A stretch of 64,000 nt of DNA from Saprospiraceae bacterium. GTDB lineage: Bacteria; Bacteroidota; Bacteroidia; Chitinophagales; Saprospiraceae. Positions 1-7,816 of this stretch are shown here, in pieces. Position 1 is the first letter of the stretch; each line of letters begins with the position of its first letter. The stretch is from NCBI GenBank assembly GCA_021739645.1, contig JAIPBL010000028.1, positions 1 through 64,000 on the forward strand, read 5' to 3'. A model generated the notes under the pieces. That model had not been told where the DNA came from. It saw only the letters and a list, made by a program, of their open reading frames with translations, and searched no databases. The translations under genes and the position numbers were made by a program.

Positions 1-294
1 GCTCATGAGGAGCTGCAGGATGGGGAAATCCTGCTGTGCATGGTAGTGGGCGAGGGCAAAGGCATCGGCGATGCGCTCGAAAACCTTGCTGTCCACCAAT
101 CCGGGGGCGGCTTCGTCCAATTGCCCGATGAAGTGCGACGTGGTAAAGGGCGCCTGGCCGCGGAACAGTTTTTCCAGCAGTTTACAGTGCTTTTGCCCAA
201 CGCCGAAATGTTCCAGCCACCCGGTCGTGCGTTCATTGTATGCGAACAGTTGAGTGCTGCTTTGAGGGGATTCAAGATTGTAGATTATAAGTTT
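1..294 (-). pseudogene. 5'-truncated reading frame of unknown family, running off the left edge
   Basis: This frame is open for 98 codons from just after a TGA to the window edge and has no start codon. Its protein has normal composition (GWLEHFGVGQ near codon 25, APFTTSHFIGQLDEAAPG near 48, FERIADAFALAHYH near 72), so it looks like real coding sequence rather than a shadow. I do not recognise the family. The tail is faintly reminiscent of some DDE-type transposases, but that is recollection only. It overlaps, in another frame, the aberrant end of the ABC exporter upstream of it. The upstream flank (about 270-300) is AT-rich simple sequence of the type that litters this genome. It is probably a 5'-deleted remnant joined to the exporter by a rearrangement. 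Confidence 0.35.
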
Positions 295-1177
295 TCATCT
301 GATTGTAAAAAACACTTTGCGTTAAAAATCCCTCGATGCGCCGCTGATCGCCGATGCGCTGGAGCAGGACGCCGGTGAATTTGGTGTCGAAAAAGCCGAG
401 CGGCAGTTCCATCAGTTTGTGCAAAAAATCGGCAATCAGCCCGATGCCCACCCTCGCACTGATGTGCAGGAAAATCCAGTTTTGGATGAAAGTGACGACC
501 GTGGAGGCGAAAAACAGCATCAACTGGCCCACCAACACCAGCCAGATGAAGCCGATGTCCTTGTTGTCAATGCCCACATCCACGATGGCTTGGGTAAGGA
601 AAGGAAAGGCCAATTGGAAAAACGCCGTGAGCAACAAGCCCAGCACAAGGTTGGCCATCAGGCGCTTGTATGGGCGCAGGTAATTCGTGAAAAAAGAGCG
701 CAGAGAGAGCTTTTCCAACTCGCCCTCATTTTTTTCCTTGAAAAAATCCATGCCTGGCTCCAGCAGCAGGGCGATGCCCTTATCTTGGTCACTTATCCAA
801 CCCCGTTTGAAACTCTCAATGGGCAGTTTGATTTTGTCTGCCCCGGGGTCTGCCACCCAGACGTGACGGCGGTTGACTTTATGCACCACGAGGAAATGCT
901 TCTGGTTCCAATGAGCGATGAGCGGCAGCGGGGCGACCATAAATGATGGCTCGCCATTGGGAGCACCGAAGGGGATTTTCACCGCCAGCGTCCGAAAACC
1001 GACCTGCTCCGCCGCTTCGCTGATACCCTTCAAACTGACGCCTTCCCGGTCGAGGTAGCAACGCTCCCGCAGGTATTGCAGGGTGTGAGACTTGCCATAG
1101 TGCTTCGCAATCATGCGGAGGCAGGTGGGGCCACAGTCCATGGCATCGAATTGGTGGTAAAAGGGAAAGCTGTGCAT
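272..1177 (-). pseudogene. C-terminally truncated C39 peptidase-containing ABC exporter
   Basis: Full-length relatives (about 700-730 residues) cut double-glycine leaders from small peptides and export them. They have an N-terminal C39 cysteine peptidase, a six-helix membrane domain and an ATPase domain. Here the peptidase is intact: the DCGPTCLRM motif holds the catalytic Cys at residue 15, and HFLVVH holds the His near 95. About two membrane segments follow (170-250), then an IGDQRRIEGFL stretch that normally lies in the middle of the membrane domain. The frame leaves the family right after FLTQ and stops 14-15 codons later, so the remaining helices and the whole ATPase with its Walker motifs are missing. 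The ATG at 1177 is preferred over a TTG two codons earlier. Without an ATPase it cannot export peptides. No peptide precursor or HlyD-type adaptor is visible nearby. Confidence 0.8.
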
Positions 1178-1413
1178 CTTCAAGGGGTTGAAGAAAGAAG
1201 ATTAGAGAAAATAAAACCGAAAAATTGGATTGCTATCGTCGTCAGAATGGCGACTTCGGGCAAGGGAAGATGCGGAACGTCTGGTTGCGTTTACTAAGCG
1301 GGAGGATTGCAGTCATTGTTTTTGTGTGTTTTGCTGCCAACTTTGCCGTGGGCAATATTTGGCGTAGGTTATTTGGCAAAGCTAAGGAATAGCAGATGAA
1401 ATGGCAAATGGGT

Positions 1414-1707
1414 TTACGAAAAAGTATGCTGTGGTACAAAAACGCTTTGATGTTCAACAGTATTGGCGAACAATGCAAGATTCACATTCCGGAATATTTT
1501 GGCCACACTGAGCAGCATTCGGGCTTCGCTTTGCAATTTCAGCGGCTCGCTTTGGTGTGTTGAAGCTTCGCTTTGGGGCGTTTGAGCTTCATTGAGCTTC
1601 TTCAGCACCTAACTTTGAGGTGTAGAAGTTTCACTTTGCGTCGTTGTACATTCATTGAGCAATTTTGGAGCTTCGCTTTGGCACGAAAGGGAATCACTTT
1701 GGGACAT
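1414..1707 (-). pseudogene. 97-codon heptad-repeat reading frame broken by one TAG
   Basis: From ATG at 1707 the frame encodes a protein built of seven-residue units with consensus xxxQSEA (for example TPQSEAS, THQSEP, LKLQSEA, KKLNEAQ). The DNA shows a strict 21-bp period across about 1440-1705. The unit decays toward the C-terminus, which ends FVPQHTFS. One in-frame TAG interrupts it at codon 33 (1609-1611), exactly where the repeat expects GAG (Glu), so one substitution explains it. A GTG follows directly and could restart translation. No family is recognised; a heptad pattern could form a coiled coil. I infer a recently inactivated small repeat protein, or an expanded non-coding minisatellite that happens to stay in frame. 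Confidence 0.45.
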
Positions 1708-1753
1708 CCACAAAATTTACAAAAAATAAAATATTAAATTACAGCTTCCCACC

Positions 1754-1785
1754 TGATACATCGTATCAAACATCTACTATCTTTG
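1754..1785 (+). promoter_or_regulatory. 15-bp palindrome upstream of a TAnnTTTG box
   Basis: TGATACatcGTATCA (1754-1768) is a perfect inverted repeat. Nine bases further on is TATCTTTG (1778-1785), which matches the Bacteroidota -7 consensus TAnnTTTG. No clear TTG -33 element is present; the palindrome covers that position, as an operator or activator site would. The predicted transcript would read rightward into the stem-loop and small ORF that follow. Confidence 0.45.
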
Positions 1786-1804
1786 CCATGTAAACCGATA
1801 ATCC

Positions 1805-1828
1805 AACGCCGGTATTCCCGGCGTTTTT
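1805..1828 (+). terminator. Hairpin with short T run (terminator or attenuator)
   Basis: AACGCCGG and CCGGCGTT pair perfectly around a five-base loop and run into TTTTT, counting the last two stem bases. It starts only about 20 bases after the TATCTTTG box, so it would act within the leader of any transcript made there, as an attenuator or a very short terminated RNA. Confidence 0.45.
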
Positions 1829-1860
1829 AGCCAAAGCCCTTTTCCAAAAACTGTTGTCCC

Positions 1861-1980
1861 ATGAACAAACGATTACCTAAGCTGACCGCCTATTTACGTC
1901 TGACGCCACGTCGCACCACGTTTAATTTTCCAAGAAATTTTGAGGCTAAAACAAGTCGAGTGGCATTGCCGCCTGCTTAG
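1861..1980 (+). CDS. Possible 39-residue basic small protein
   Basis: The frame begins MNKRLPKLTAYLRL and ends SRVALPPA. It is rich in Arg and Lys, with no signal peptide or known motif. Support comes from context: a TAnnTTTG box and hairpin lie upstream and a hairpin terminator begins about ten bases after the stop, so the interval looks like a complete small transcription unit. There is no visible Shine-Dalgarno sequence, which is common in this phylum. It could equally be chance coding within a small RNA. Confidence 0.25.
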   Translation: MNKRLPKLTAYLRLTPRRTTFNFPRNFEAKTSRVALPPA

Positions 1981-1990
1981 TTTTTTGTGC

Positions 1991-2019
1991 CAATGCCTTA
2001 CCGGCAGCGGCATTGTTTT
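1991..2019 (+). terminator. Rho-independent terminator after the small ORF
   Basis: CAATGCC (1991-1997) pairs with GGCATTG (2009-2015) and is followed by TTTT. It closes the putative small transcription unit at 1778-1980. Confidence 0.5.
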
Positions 2020-2071
2020 GCCCGTTTACAATCTACCCACCACACACCTAAGGCCAGGAACACAGACAAAA

Positions 2072-2210
2072 TTGAGTATTTGAGGATTCGAGTATTTGAA
2101 GATTTGAGTATTTGACCACGCCACGGTTCAAGTCCTCGCATCCTCAAAACCATTGAGTATTCGAAGATTCGAGGATTTGAGCAGCGCAATGTCAAATCCT
2201 CGCATCCTCC
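2072..2210. repeat. Degenerate 8-bp tandem repeats with inverted partners
   Basis: Units of TTGAGTAT/TTGAGGAT/TCGAAGAT run in tandem at about 2072-2115 and again at about 2152-2179. Each block is followed by the inverted phrase (TCAAATCCTCGCATCCTC or a close variant), so each could fold into a hairpin. The rest of 2020-2319 shows no gene. Confidence 0.6.
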
Positions 2211-2319
2211 TTTTTATAACCGATTTACAACAAGTAAAAAAGTATGGATGAGAGGCAGCATAGGCTAGCCACTTTTGCCTTTTTACTTTGTACTTTTTAC
2301 TTGAACAAACACTCGTCCC

Positions 2320-5300
2320 ATGTTCCGATTTACTTCCACATTGCCCACTGGCTGGGCGCAGTTTGCGTCACAGCGATTTTGCAACAGTTTTTACCAATTG
2401 GCAATGGCGTTATTGCTGTTGCTGCTACCACAATTTGTTACTGGACAATGCACCACGCTGATTTGCGCTCAAAACGTGCAATTCTCGCTGGACAACAATT
2501 GCTCGGGGTCAGTGAACCCCTTGAGTATGCTTACAAACTACTGGTCGTGTCAAGGCCCGCTCACGCTGACGTACTACGACGCTGGGGGGAACAACCTCGG
2601 CCCTACGCTCAACAGTGCCCAGCTCGGCCAAACGGTGGATGTATTCGTGAAACACACCTGGACCGGCCTGACCTGCTGGGGAACGGTGTACGTGAAGGAC
2701 GGCAAGAAACCGACCATTGGCGCTGCCAATTTGACCCTGAACTGTACCGAAGATACCAGCGCAACGGCGCTCGACCCGCCCATCGTGGCGGACAATTGCA
2801 GCCCGGCCAGCAACATCACGCTGTCGCACCAGGACACCGTGTTGGACTTTGGCTGCGGCTACACCGGCTTTGCCGGATATTTTGACCCAAGCAACTGGAA
2901 TATATGCTTAACGAATAATGGGGATGGTGGGGTAGATGTCACGGGAGCTCCCAATTCGGTGTTGGTCGAAGGGGCCAACAGCTCACCGATAAGCAACACG
3001 TCTTCGTACGTGACGAGGTTCAAAATCGTCATACCTACGGAGGGTTACGTGAGCTTTGACTGGAGTAGTTTTGGGGGCTCCTCTTTTACCAACGAGGGAT
3101 TCTACCTCACCATCAACAATTGGTGCATCCGGCTGTCGAGCGACACGCTACAGTCCGGCACCTACACCACTGGGCTGCTGCAGCCCGGCGACGTGCTGTC
3201 GTTCGAGCAAACTTCGAACGGCGGCGCCAACGCCAACAGCACCATCATTTCCAATTTCCACTTCAGCACACTGGCTTGGAAGGTCATCCAGCGAAAATGG
3301 ACGGCCACCGACGAATGGGGCAACACGGCCACCAAAGTCCAGACCATCACGCTGACCCGGACGCAGCTTTCGCAAGTGCATTTCCCACCAAACCGGGACG
3401 GGGTGGAAGCGCCGATGCTGCCTTGCGGCTCCAATGCCAGCGACCCCAGCGTCACGGGCAGCCCCTTCATTGACGAAGATGGCGACCTTAGCACTACCGC
3501 CGATCAGTTCGCCGTGGACAATGGCGACTGCTTCTTCAACCTCACACACACCGACCAAGTGGTGCCGACCTGCGGCGGCAGTGTGCTCATTCTTCGCAAA
3601 TGGACGGTGATTGATGACTGCACGGGCAATTTTGTGGAACACACCCAACTCATCAAGCTCTTCGACATCACGCCGCCGACCATCACTTGTCCGCCGCCCG
3701 CTACCGTCAGCACGGACGATTTCGGTTGTTTTGGCATCATCAATTTGCCTTCGGCAACAGCGGTGGACGACTGTTCCTCCACCATCAACATTGAACCAAC
3801 CTGGGCCTTCGGCAATGGTTTTGGGCCCTTCGCCGACGTGGCGCAAGGCGCTCACACCGTCACCTACCATGCCTCCGATGCCTGCGGCAATACGTCAAGC
3901 TGCACCACAACCATTACAGTTGAAGACCAAGTGGCCCCGACGGTCATTTGCCAAAGTTTCACGGTAGCTTCGGTTACTACAACGGGCGAGGCCACCGTTT
4001 ATGCCAACCTGCTCGATGCGGGCAGCTACGACCATTGTTGCATCGAAAGTTACGAAGTAAAACGTGCCAACCAGCCGAACTCGGCGTTTGCGCCCAGTGT
4101 GGTGGTGTCTTGCGCCGACTTGCCCGCCAGTGATGTTGTTGTCACCCTTCGGGTAATGGACTGCCACGGCAACTCCAACACCTGCGATGTGACCGTGAAT
4201 GTGCACGACGAATTGCCCCCGATCGTCGTCCCCCCCGCCGATGTGGTGGTGGACTGCAATACCGACCTCAGCAACCTCGCCACATTCGGGACGGCTACTG
4301 TGACGGACAACTGCTCGTTTACCCTAAATGAAACGACCACCACAGACATCACGAGCTGCGGGCAAGGCATGGTCACGAGGGTTTTCACCGCCACCGACCC
4401 CAGCGGCAATTCGACCTCAGCGCAGCAGGTCATCCACCTCGTGAACCAAACGCCATGGAACTCGGCGGGCAACCAAATCATTTGGCCAACCAACTACCAG
4501 TCGGTGGCCTGTAGCGGTGAATCACTGGAGCCGTTTGACCTGCCCTACCTTTTCAATGGCCCGACACTGCTGGGGCAAAACGGCTGTGAACAGGTAGCGG
4601 TGAATTACGAAGACGAAATCTTTTGGATTGCGGAGCCAGCCTGCTACAAAATCGAGCGCACTTGGACGATTTTGGATTGGTGCCAGTACCAGGCAAACAG
4701 CGGCACGAATGTGGGTATGTGGACGCACATCCAGCTCATCGAAGTGACTGACAATCAAGCGCCTGTCTTCGTAAATACGCCGACTAATATCATGGCCAGC
4801 AGCGGCGCAGGCTGCACTAGCAACGTGAACATTCCGCTGCCGCAAATCACCGATTGCAGCAACCACGTGACTATCACGGCTTCTGGCGCTTTGGGTAGTG
4901 GGTTTTCGTTCCAGAATGTGCCAGCCGGGGTTTACCCGATGATTTTTCATGCCAGCGATGGTTGCGGCAATTCTTCGGAGTTTAATTTCACGGTGTCGGT
5001 TGGCGACACGGGAGCGCCAACGGCTTATTGCCTGAGCGGCGTGAACGTGGAATTGAACACACAAGGTGAGGCTTCGCTTGCTGCGCAACAACTGAACTTC
5101 AACAGTTTCGACAACTGCGCACCGGCGAGCAGCCTCCAATTTAGTTTTTCACAAAATACTGCCGACAACACGCTCCAATTCAATTGTGGCGATGTGGGTA
5201 CAAACCTCGTTCAGCTCTGGGTCACCGACCCCGGTGGCAACTCGGATTTTTGTGAAACGACCGTGAACGTGCAGGACAACCTGTCGGCTTGCGGTGCAAA

Positions 5301-6540
5301 TATTGACCTCGGCGGCATGATTCAAACCCCGGCGGGGGTGCCAGTCGGACAGGTTTCGGTGAATATTTCCGGGGCGTTCATGCCTACCCAAACGACGCTG
5401 GCAGGCGTGGGGAGTTACAGCTTCAACGACCTTCCCGTGGGCGGTGATTTCACCATCACTCCCACCAAAAACATCGGGCAATCGAACGGTGTCACAGCAT
5501 TCGACCTTGTAAAAATAAACGACCATATTCTGGCAGTGAATCCGTTCATGGAGGCTTGGCAGGTCATCGCTGCCGATGCGAACGGCTCTGGGGCAGTGAC
5601 TGCCAGCGACCTCGTGGCCATTCAGGCGGTCATACTGAACGTGGTGCCGAACTTCCCGAATGGCACGCCGTCTTGGCGGTTTGTGCCGACGAGCCATGCG
5701 TTTTCCAATCCTGCGAACCCGTGGCCGTTCCCGCAAGAAGCCTCGATGAACAACGTGGTTCATGATGAAATGGCCATCAACTTCACCGGCATAAAAACGG
5801 GTGACGTGACCGGCAATGCGAATCCGGCCTTTATTGTTGGCGGCTCATCGGGGGGAAGTGTACAGTCCGTGACGGAGGGGCGCTCTGGTGGCAATTTTCT
5901 GATAAAAGCAAAAAATCAAGACCTTCGCAAAGGGCAATTTTTTGAGGTTTATTTTGAATTGGAGGCGGCTACAGCTTGGCAGTTTACGCTTGTTTTAAAC
6001 CCACAAATGATTGAATTTCAGGATTTTGTGAAAAATGCAGGCGAGGCACCGAACCCGATTTTCAACGCTTCGAGGCGTAGGGAGGGTTTAGTTTCCATGC
6101 TGTACTTTGGCAAACAACCACTCACTCATTTTACCCTAAAAATAAAGGCACTGGCCGATGTCAACCTTGCCGATGTGCTGCAAATCAACTCTGAAATCAC
6201 ACCTGCCGCCGCTTGGAACGCAGCGGAAGAGCAACTCTCGCCTATGCTGGAATTCGAGGAGGCTGCGGGAATTGATGATTCTGCGGCATCGCTGGAATGT
6301 CATCCCAACCCGTTCGGGGAGCAGGCTGTGGTCATGTTCAGCTTGCCGGAACCTTGCGAGGTCAGGTTCTCTGTGCTGGATGCCGCCGGGAAACTGCTGT
6401 TTTCATCCAACGGGCTTTATGAAAAAGGGCAAAATAAGTTGGTTTTGCGGAGCAATGACCTTGCAACAACGGGGCTGGTTTTCATCAAAATGGAAACAAC
6501 AGGCCGTGTTTTGACAAAAAAATTGGTTGTTTTACCATAA
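2320..6540 (+). CDS. Giant secreted HYR-repeat protein with dockerin-like and cohesin-like regions and a T9SS type A tail
   Basis: A 1,406-residue surface or extracellular protein, probably adhesive or structural. The hydrophobic run MALLLLLLPQFVTG followed by Gln marks a signal peptide; translation could begin at 2320 or at the ATG at 2404 that opens this run. Most of residues 110-980 are hyalin-like (HYR) repeats with the hallmarks DNCS, ATDxxGN and a terminal TVxVxD. About 1000-1130 is a carboxypeptidase-regulatory-like segment followed by two dockerin-like loops (NGVTAFDLVKINDHIL and NGSGAVTASDLVAIQAVIL). About 1175-1300 resembles a cohesin-type beta-sandwich. Residues 1325-1406 form the T9SS type A sorting domain (CHPNPFGEQ to LTKKLVVLP). 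No catalytic motif was found. It is a single-gene unit closed by a strong terminator. Confidence 0.85.
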   Translation: MFRFTSTLPTGWAQFASQRFCNSFYQLAMALLLLLLPQFVTGQCTTLICAQNVQFSLDNNCSGSVNPLSMLTNYWSCQGPLTLTYYDAGGNNLGPTLNSAQLGQTVDVFVKHTWTGLTCWGTVYVKDGKKPTIGAANLTLNCTEDTSATALDPPIVADNCSPASNITLSHQDTVLDFGCGYTGFAGYFDPSNWNICLTNNGDGGVDVTGAPNSVLVEGANSSPISNTSSYVTRFKIVIPTEGYVSFDWSSFGGSSFTNEGFYLTINNWCIRLSSDTLQSGTYTTGLLQPGDVLSFEQTSNGGANANSTIISNFHFSTLAWKVIQRKWTATDEWGNTATKVQTITLTRTQLSQVHFPPNRDGVEAPMLPCGSNASDPSVTGSPFIDEDGDLSTTADQFAVDNGDCFFNLTHTDQVVPTCGGSVLILRKWTVIDDCTGNFVEHTQLIKLFDITPPTITCPPPATVSTDDFGCFGIINLPSATAVDDCSSTINIEPTWAFGNGFGPFADVAQGAHTVTYHASDACGNTSSCTTTITVEDQVAPTVICQSFTVASVTTTGEATVYANLLDAGSYDHCCIESYEVKRANQPNSAFAPSVVVSCADLPASDVVVTLRVMDCHGNSNTCDVTVNVHDELPPIVVPPADVVVDCNTDLSNLATFGTATVTDNCSFTLNETTTTDITSCGQGMVTRVFTATDPSGNSTSAQQVIHLVNQTPWNSAGNQIIWPTNYQSVACSGESLEPFDLPYLFNGPTLLGQNGCEQVAVNYEDEIFWIAEPACYKIERTWTILDWCQYQANSGTNVGMWTHIQLIEVTDNQAPVFVNTPTNIMASSGAGCTSNVNIPLPQITDCSNHVTITASGALGSGFSFQNVPAGVYPMIFHASDGCGNSSEFNFTVSVGDTGAPTAYCLSGVNVELNTQGEASLAAQQLNFNSFDNCAPASSLQFSFSQNTADNTLQFNCGDVGTNLVQLWVTDPGGNSDFCETTVNVQDNLSACGANIDLGGMIQTPAGVPVGQVSVNISGAFMPTQTTLAGVGSYSFNDLPVGGDFTITPTKNIGQSNGVTAFDLVKINDHILAVNPFMEAWQVIAADANGSGAVTASDLVAIQAVILNVVPNFPNGTPSWRFVPTSHAFSNPANPWPFPQEASMNNVVHDEMAINFTGIKTGDVTGNANPAFIVGGSSGGSVQSVTEGRSGGNFLIKAKNQDLRKGQFFEVYFELEAATAWQFTLVLNPQMIEFQDFVKNAGEAPNPIFNASRRREGLVSMLYFGKQPLTHFTLKIKALADVNLADVLQINSEITPAAAWNAAEEQLSPMLEFEEAAGIDDSAASLECHPNPFGEQAVVMFSLPEPCEVRFSVLDAAGKLLFSSNGLYEKGQNKLVLRSNDLATTGLVFIKMETTGRVLTKKLVVLP

Positions 6541-6571
6541 ACGATTAGCAATTAGAGAGAGAAAGATTTTT

Positions 6572-6612
6572 GCGCAAAGTGCTGTTCATCATCACTTTGC
6601 GCTTTTTTTTTT
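6572..6612 (+). terminator. Strong rho-independent terminator
   Basis: GCGCAAAGTG (6572-6581) pairs perfectly with CACTTTGCGC (6593-6602) and is followed by ten T residues. It ends the HYR-repeat gene 32 bp after its stop. Confidence 0.9.
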
Positions 6613-6631
6613 GTGAAAAAATGAGGAGATA

Positions 6632-6682
6632 TTGAAAATCAAAAAAAAATATGACTAAATTTGTCTTGAATAAAATAGTCAT
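6632..6682 (+). promoter_or_regulatory. Promoter of the HTH-Fic gene, overlapped by a 7-bp inverted repeat
   Basis: TTG (6632-6634) and TAAATTTG (6656-6663) are 21 bp apart, fitting the Bacteroidota TTG/TAnnTTTG promoter. ATGACTA (6651-6657) and TAGTCAT (6676-6682) are perfect inverted copies that bracket the -7 box and the expected start site, ending three bases before the ATG. The likely ligand is the gene's own N-terminal HTH domain, giving autorepression; that part is inference. Confidence 0.65.
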
Positions 6683-6685
6683 AAA

Positions 6686-7759
6686 ATGAAAACATTGCAT
6701 GACCTCCTCAAAGAAGGGCGGATAGAAAAAAATCTGAAGCACAAAGATGTAGTGGCTGCCACAGGCATAGACCAGTCACTCCTGAGCAAATACGAAAACG
6801 GAAGCAGGTTGCCCACCGAGTCGCACATCATGTTGCTCGCCAATGTTTATGGCCTGAATATCAAGCAGTTGCGTGTATTTTGGGTTTACGAGAAATTCAT
6901 TGGGATGGCGAAGCAGTACGAGATTCCGATGTCGGAAATCATGTACGTTGCCGAAGGCCGGGCCGAGTTTTTGTACGGAGAGCGGGCGCTTGAAGTGCCG
7001 CCCATCCCCACCGAATTGGAGGCGAAGCTGGCCATAATTGATGAACTGAAAGATAAATGGCAGGCCGCCAAGCCGCTCAACAACGAGCAATTGCGCAAGC
7101 TGATGGAGTATTTCAATATCGAATACACCTACGAAAGCAACCGCATTGAGGGGAATACCCTGAGCTTGCAGGAAACCAGCCTTGTGGTGAACCAAGGCCT
7201 GACCATCGGCAGCAAGTCCATGCGGGAGCACTTGGAGGCCATCAATCACGCCGAGGCAGCTGAGTTCATTGGTGAGCTGGCTACCCAGCAGGATGATGTG
7301 ACCAAGCGCACGCTGCTTGAGCTGCATGGCTTGATTTTGAAAAGCATTGACCGGGAGAATGCAGGGCGATGGCGCTCGGTGCCGGTTCGCATTTCGGGCA
7401 GCCAACATGCACCGCCGGAGCCGTACATGCTGGACAAGATGATGGAGGATTATTTCATCCATTACTCCCGTCAAAAGGGACGGATGCACCCGGTCATTTT
7501 GGCGGCGGAGATGCACGAGCGGCTCGTGAGCATCCACCCGTTCATTGACGGGAATGGCCGCACTTCCCGGCTTGTGATGAACCTAGTTTTGCTGCGCAAT
7601 GGCTACACCATCGCCAATTTGAAGGGCGATAATGCTTCCCGTTTGGCCTACTATCAGGCATTGGAAAAAGTGCAGGTGGACAACGAACCTGAGGCTTTTT
7701 ATCACCTTGTTGCAAATGCGGTGGAGACTTCGCTGCGAGCGCACCTGGCGCTGGTTTGA
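6686..7759 (+). CDS. Fic family protein with N-terminal Xre-type HTH
   Basis: A 357-residue cytoplasmic protein. Residues 5-62 form a Cro/CI-type helix-turn-helix (DVVAATGIDQSLLSKYENGSRLP). The Fic fold follows with the complete catalytic motif HPFIDGNGRTSR near residue 283, whose His activates a target hydroxyl for AMP transfer from ATP in the family. The self-inhibition motif (S/T)xxxE(G/N) is present as SNRIEG near residue 150, before the core, so the AMPylase is probably kept inactive intramolecularly. HTH-Fic fusions are usually stand-alone regulators or stress modules. The target is unknown. It is monocistronic, with its own promoter and a terminator shared with the convergent neighbour. 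Confidence 0.9.
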   Translation: MKTLHDLLKEGRIEKNLKHKDVVAATGIDQSLLSKYENGSRLPTESHIMLLANVYGLNIKQLRVFWVYEKFIGMAKQYEIPMSEIMYVAEGRAEFLYGERALEVPPIPTELEAKLAIIDELKDKWQAAKPLNNEQLRKLMEYFNIEYTYESNRIEGNTLSLQETSLVVNQGLTIGSKSMREHLEAINHAEAAEFIGELATQQDDVTKRTLLELHGLILKSIDRENAGRWRSVPVRISGSQHAPPEPYMLDKMMEDYFIHYSRQKGRMHPVILAAEMHERLVSIHPFIDGNGRTSRLVMNLVLLRNGYTIANLKGDNASRLAYYQALEKVQVDNEPEAFYHLVANAVETSLRAHLALV

Positions 7760-7763
7760 AAAC

Positions 7764-7794
7764 AAAAAGGGCAACCTCCACGGTCGCCCTTTTT
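7764..7794. terminator. Bidirectional terminator between convergent genes
   Basis: AAAAAGGGC (7764-7772) and GCCCTTTTT (7786-7794) form a stem with T runs in both directions. It serves the HTH-Fic gene (plus strand) and the thioredoxin/SprB-repeat gene (minus strand). Confidence 0.85.
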
Positions 7795-7816
7795 GCATTT
7801 CCGGCATCGTCAGTGG

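Noticed and set aside
1..294. Firm call of a transposase at the left edge
   Set aside because: Only 98 codons, no catalytic motif, and no terminal repeat seen; kept as an unknown remnant.
2072..2210. Octamer repeats as a CRISPR or replication iteron array
   Set aside because: Units are contiguous without spacers and degenerate; no cas, rep or dnaA gene nearby.
2244..2885. Plus-strand 213-codon frame overlapping the start of the HYR-repeat gene
   Set aside because: Its second half is an alternate frame of the HYR gene; the Arg/Gln-rich tail is typical of shadows.
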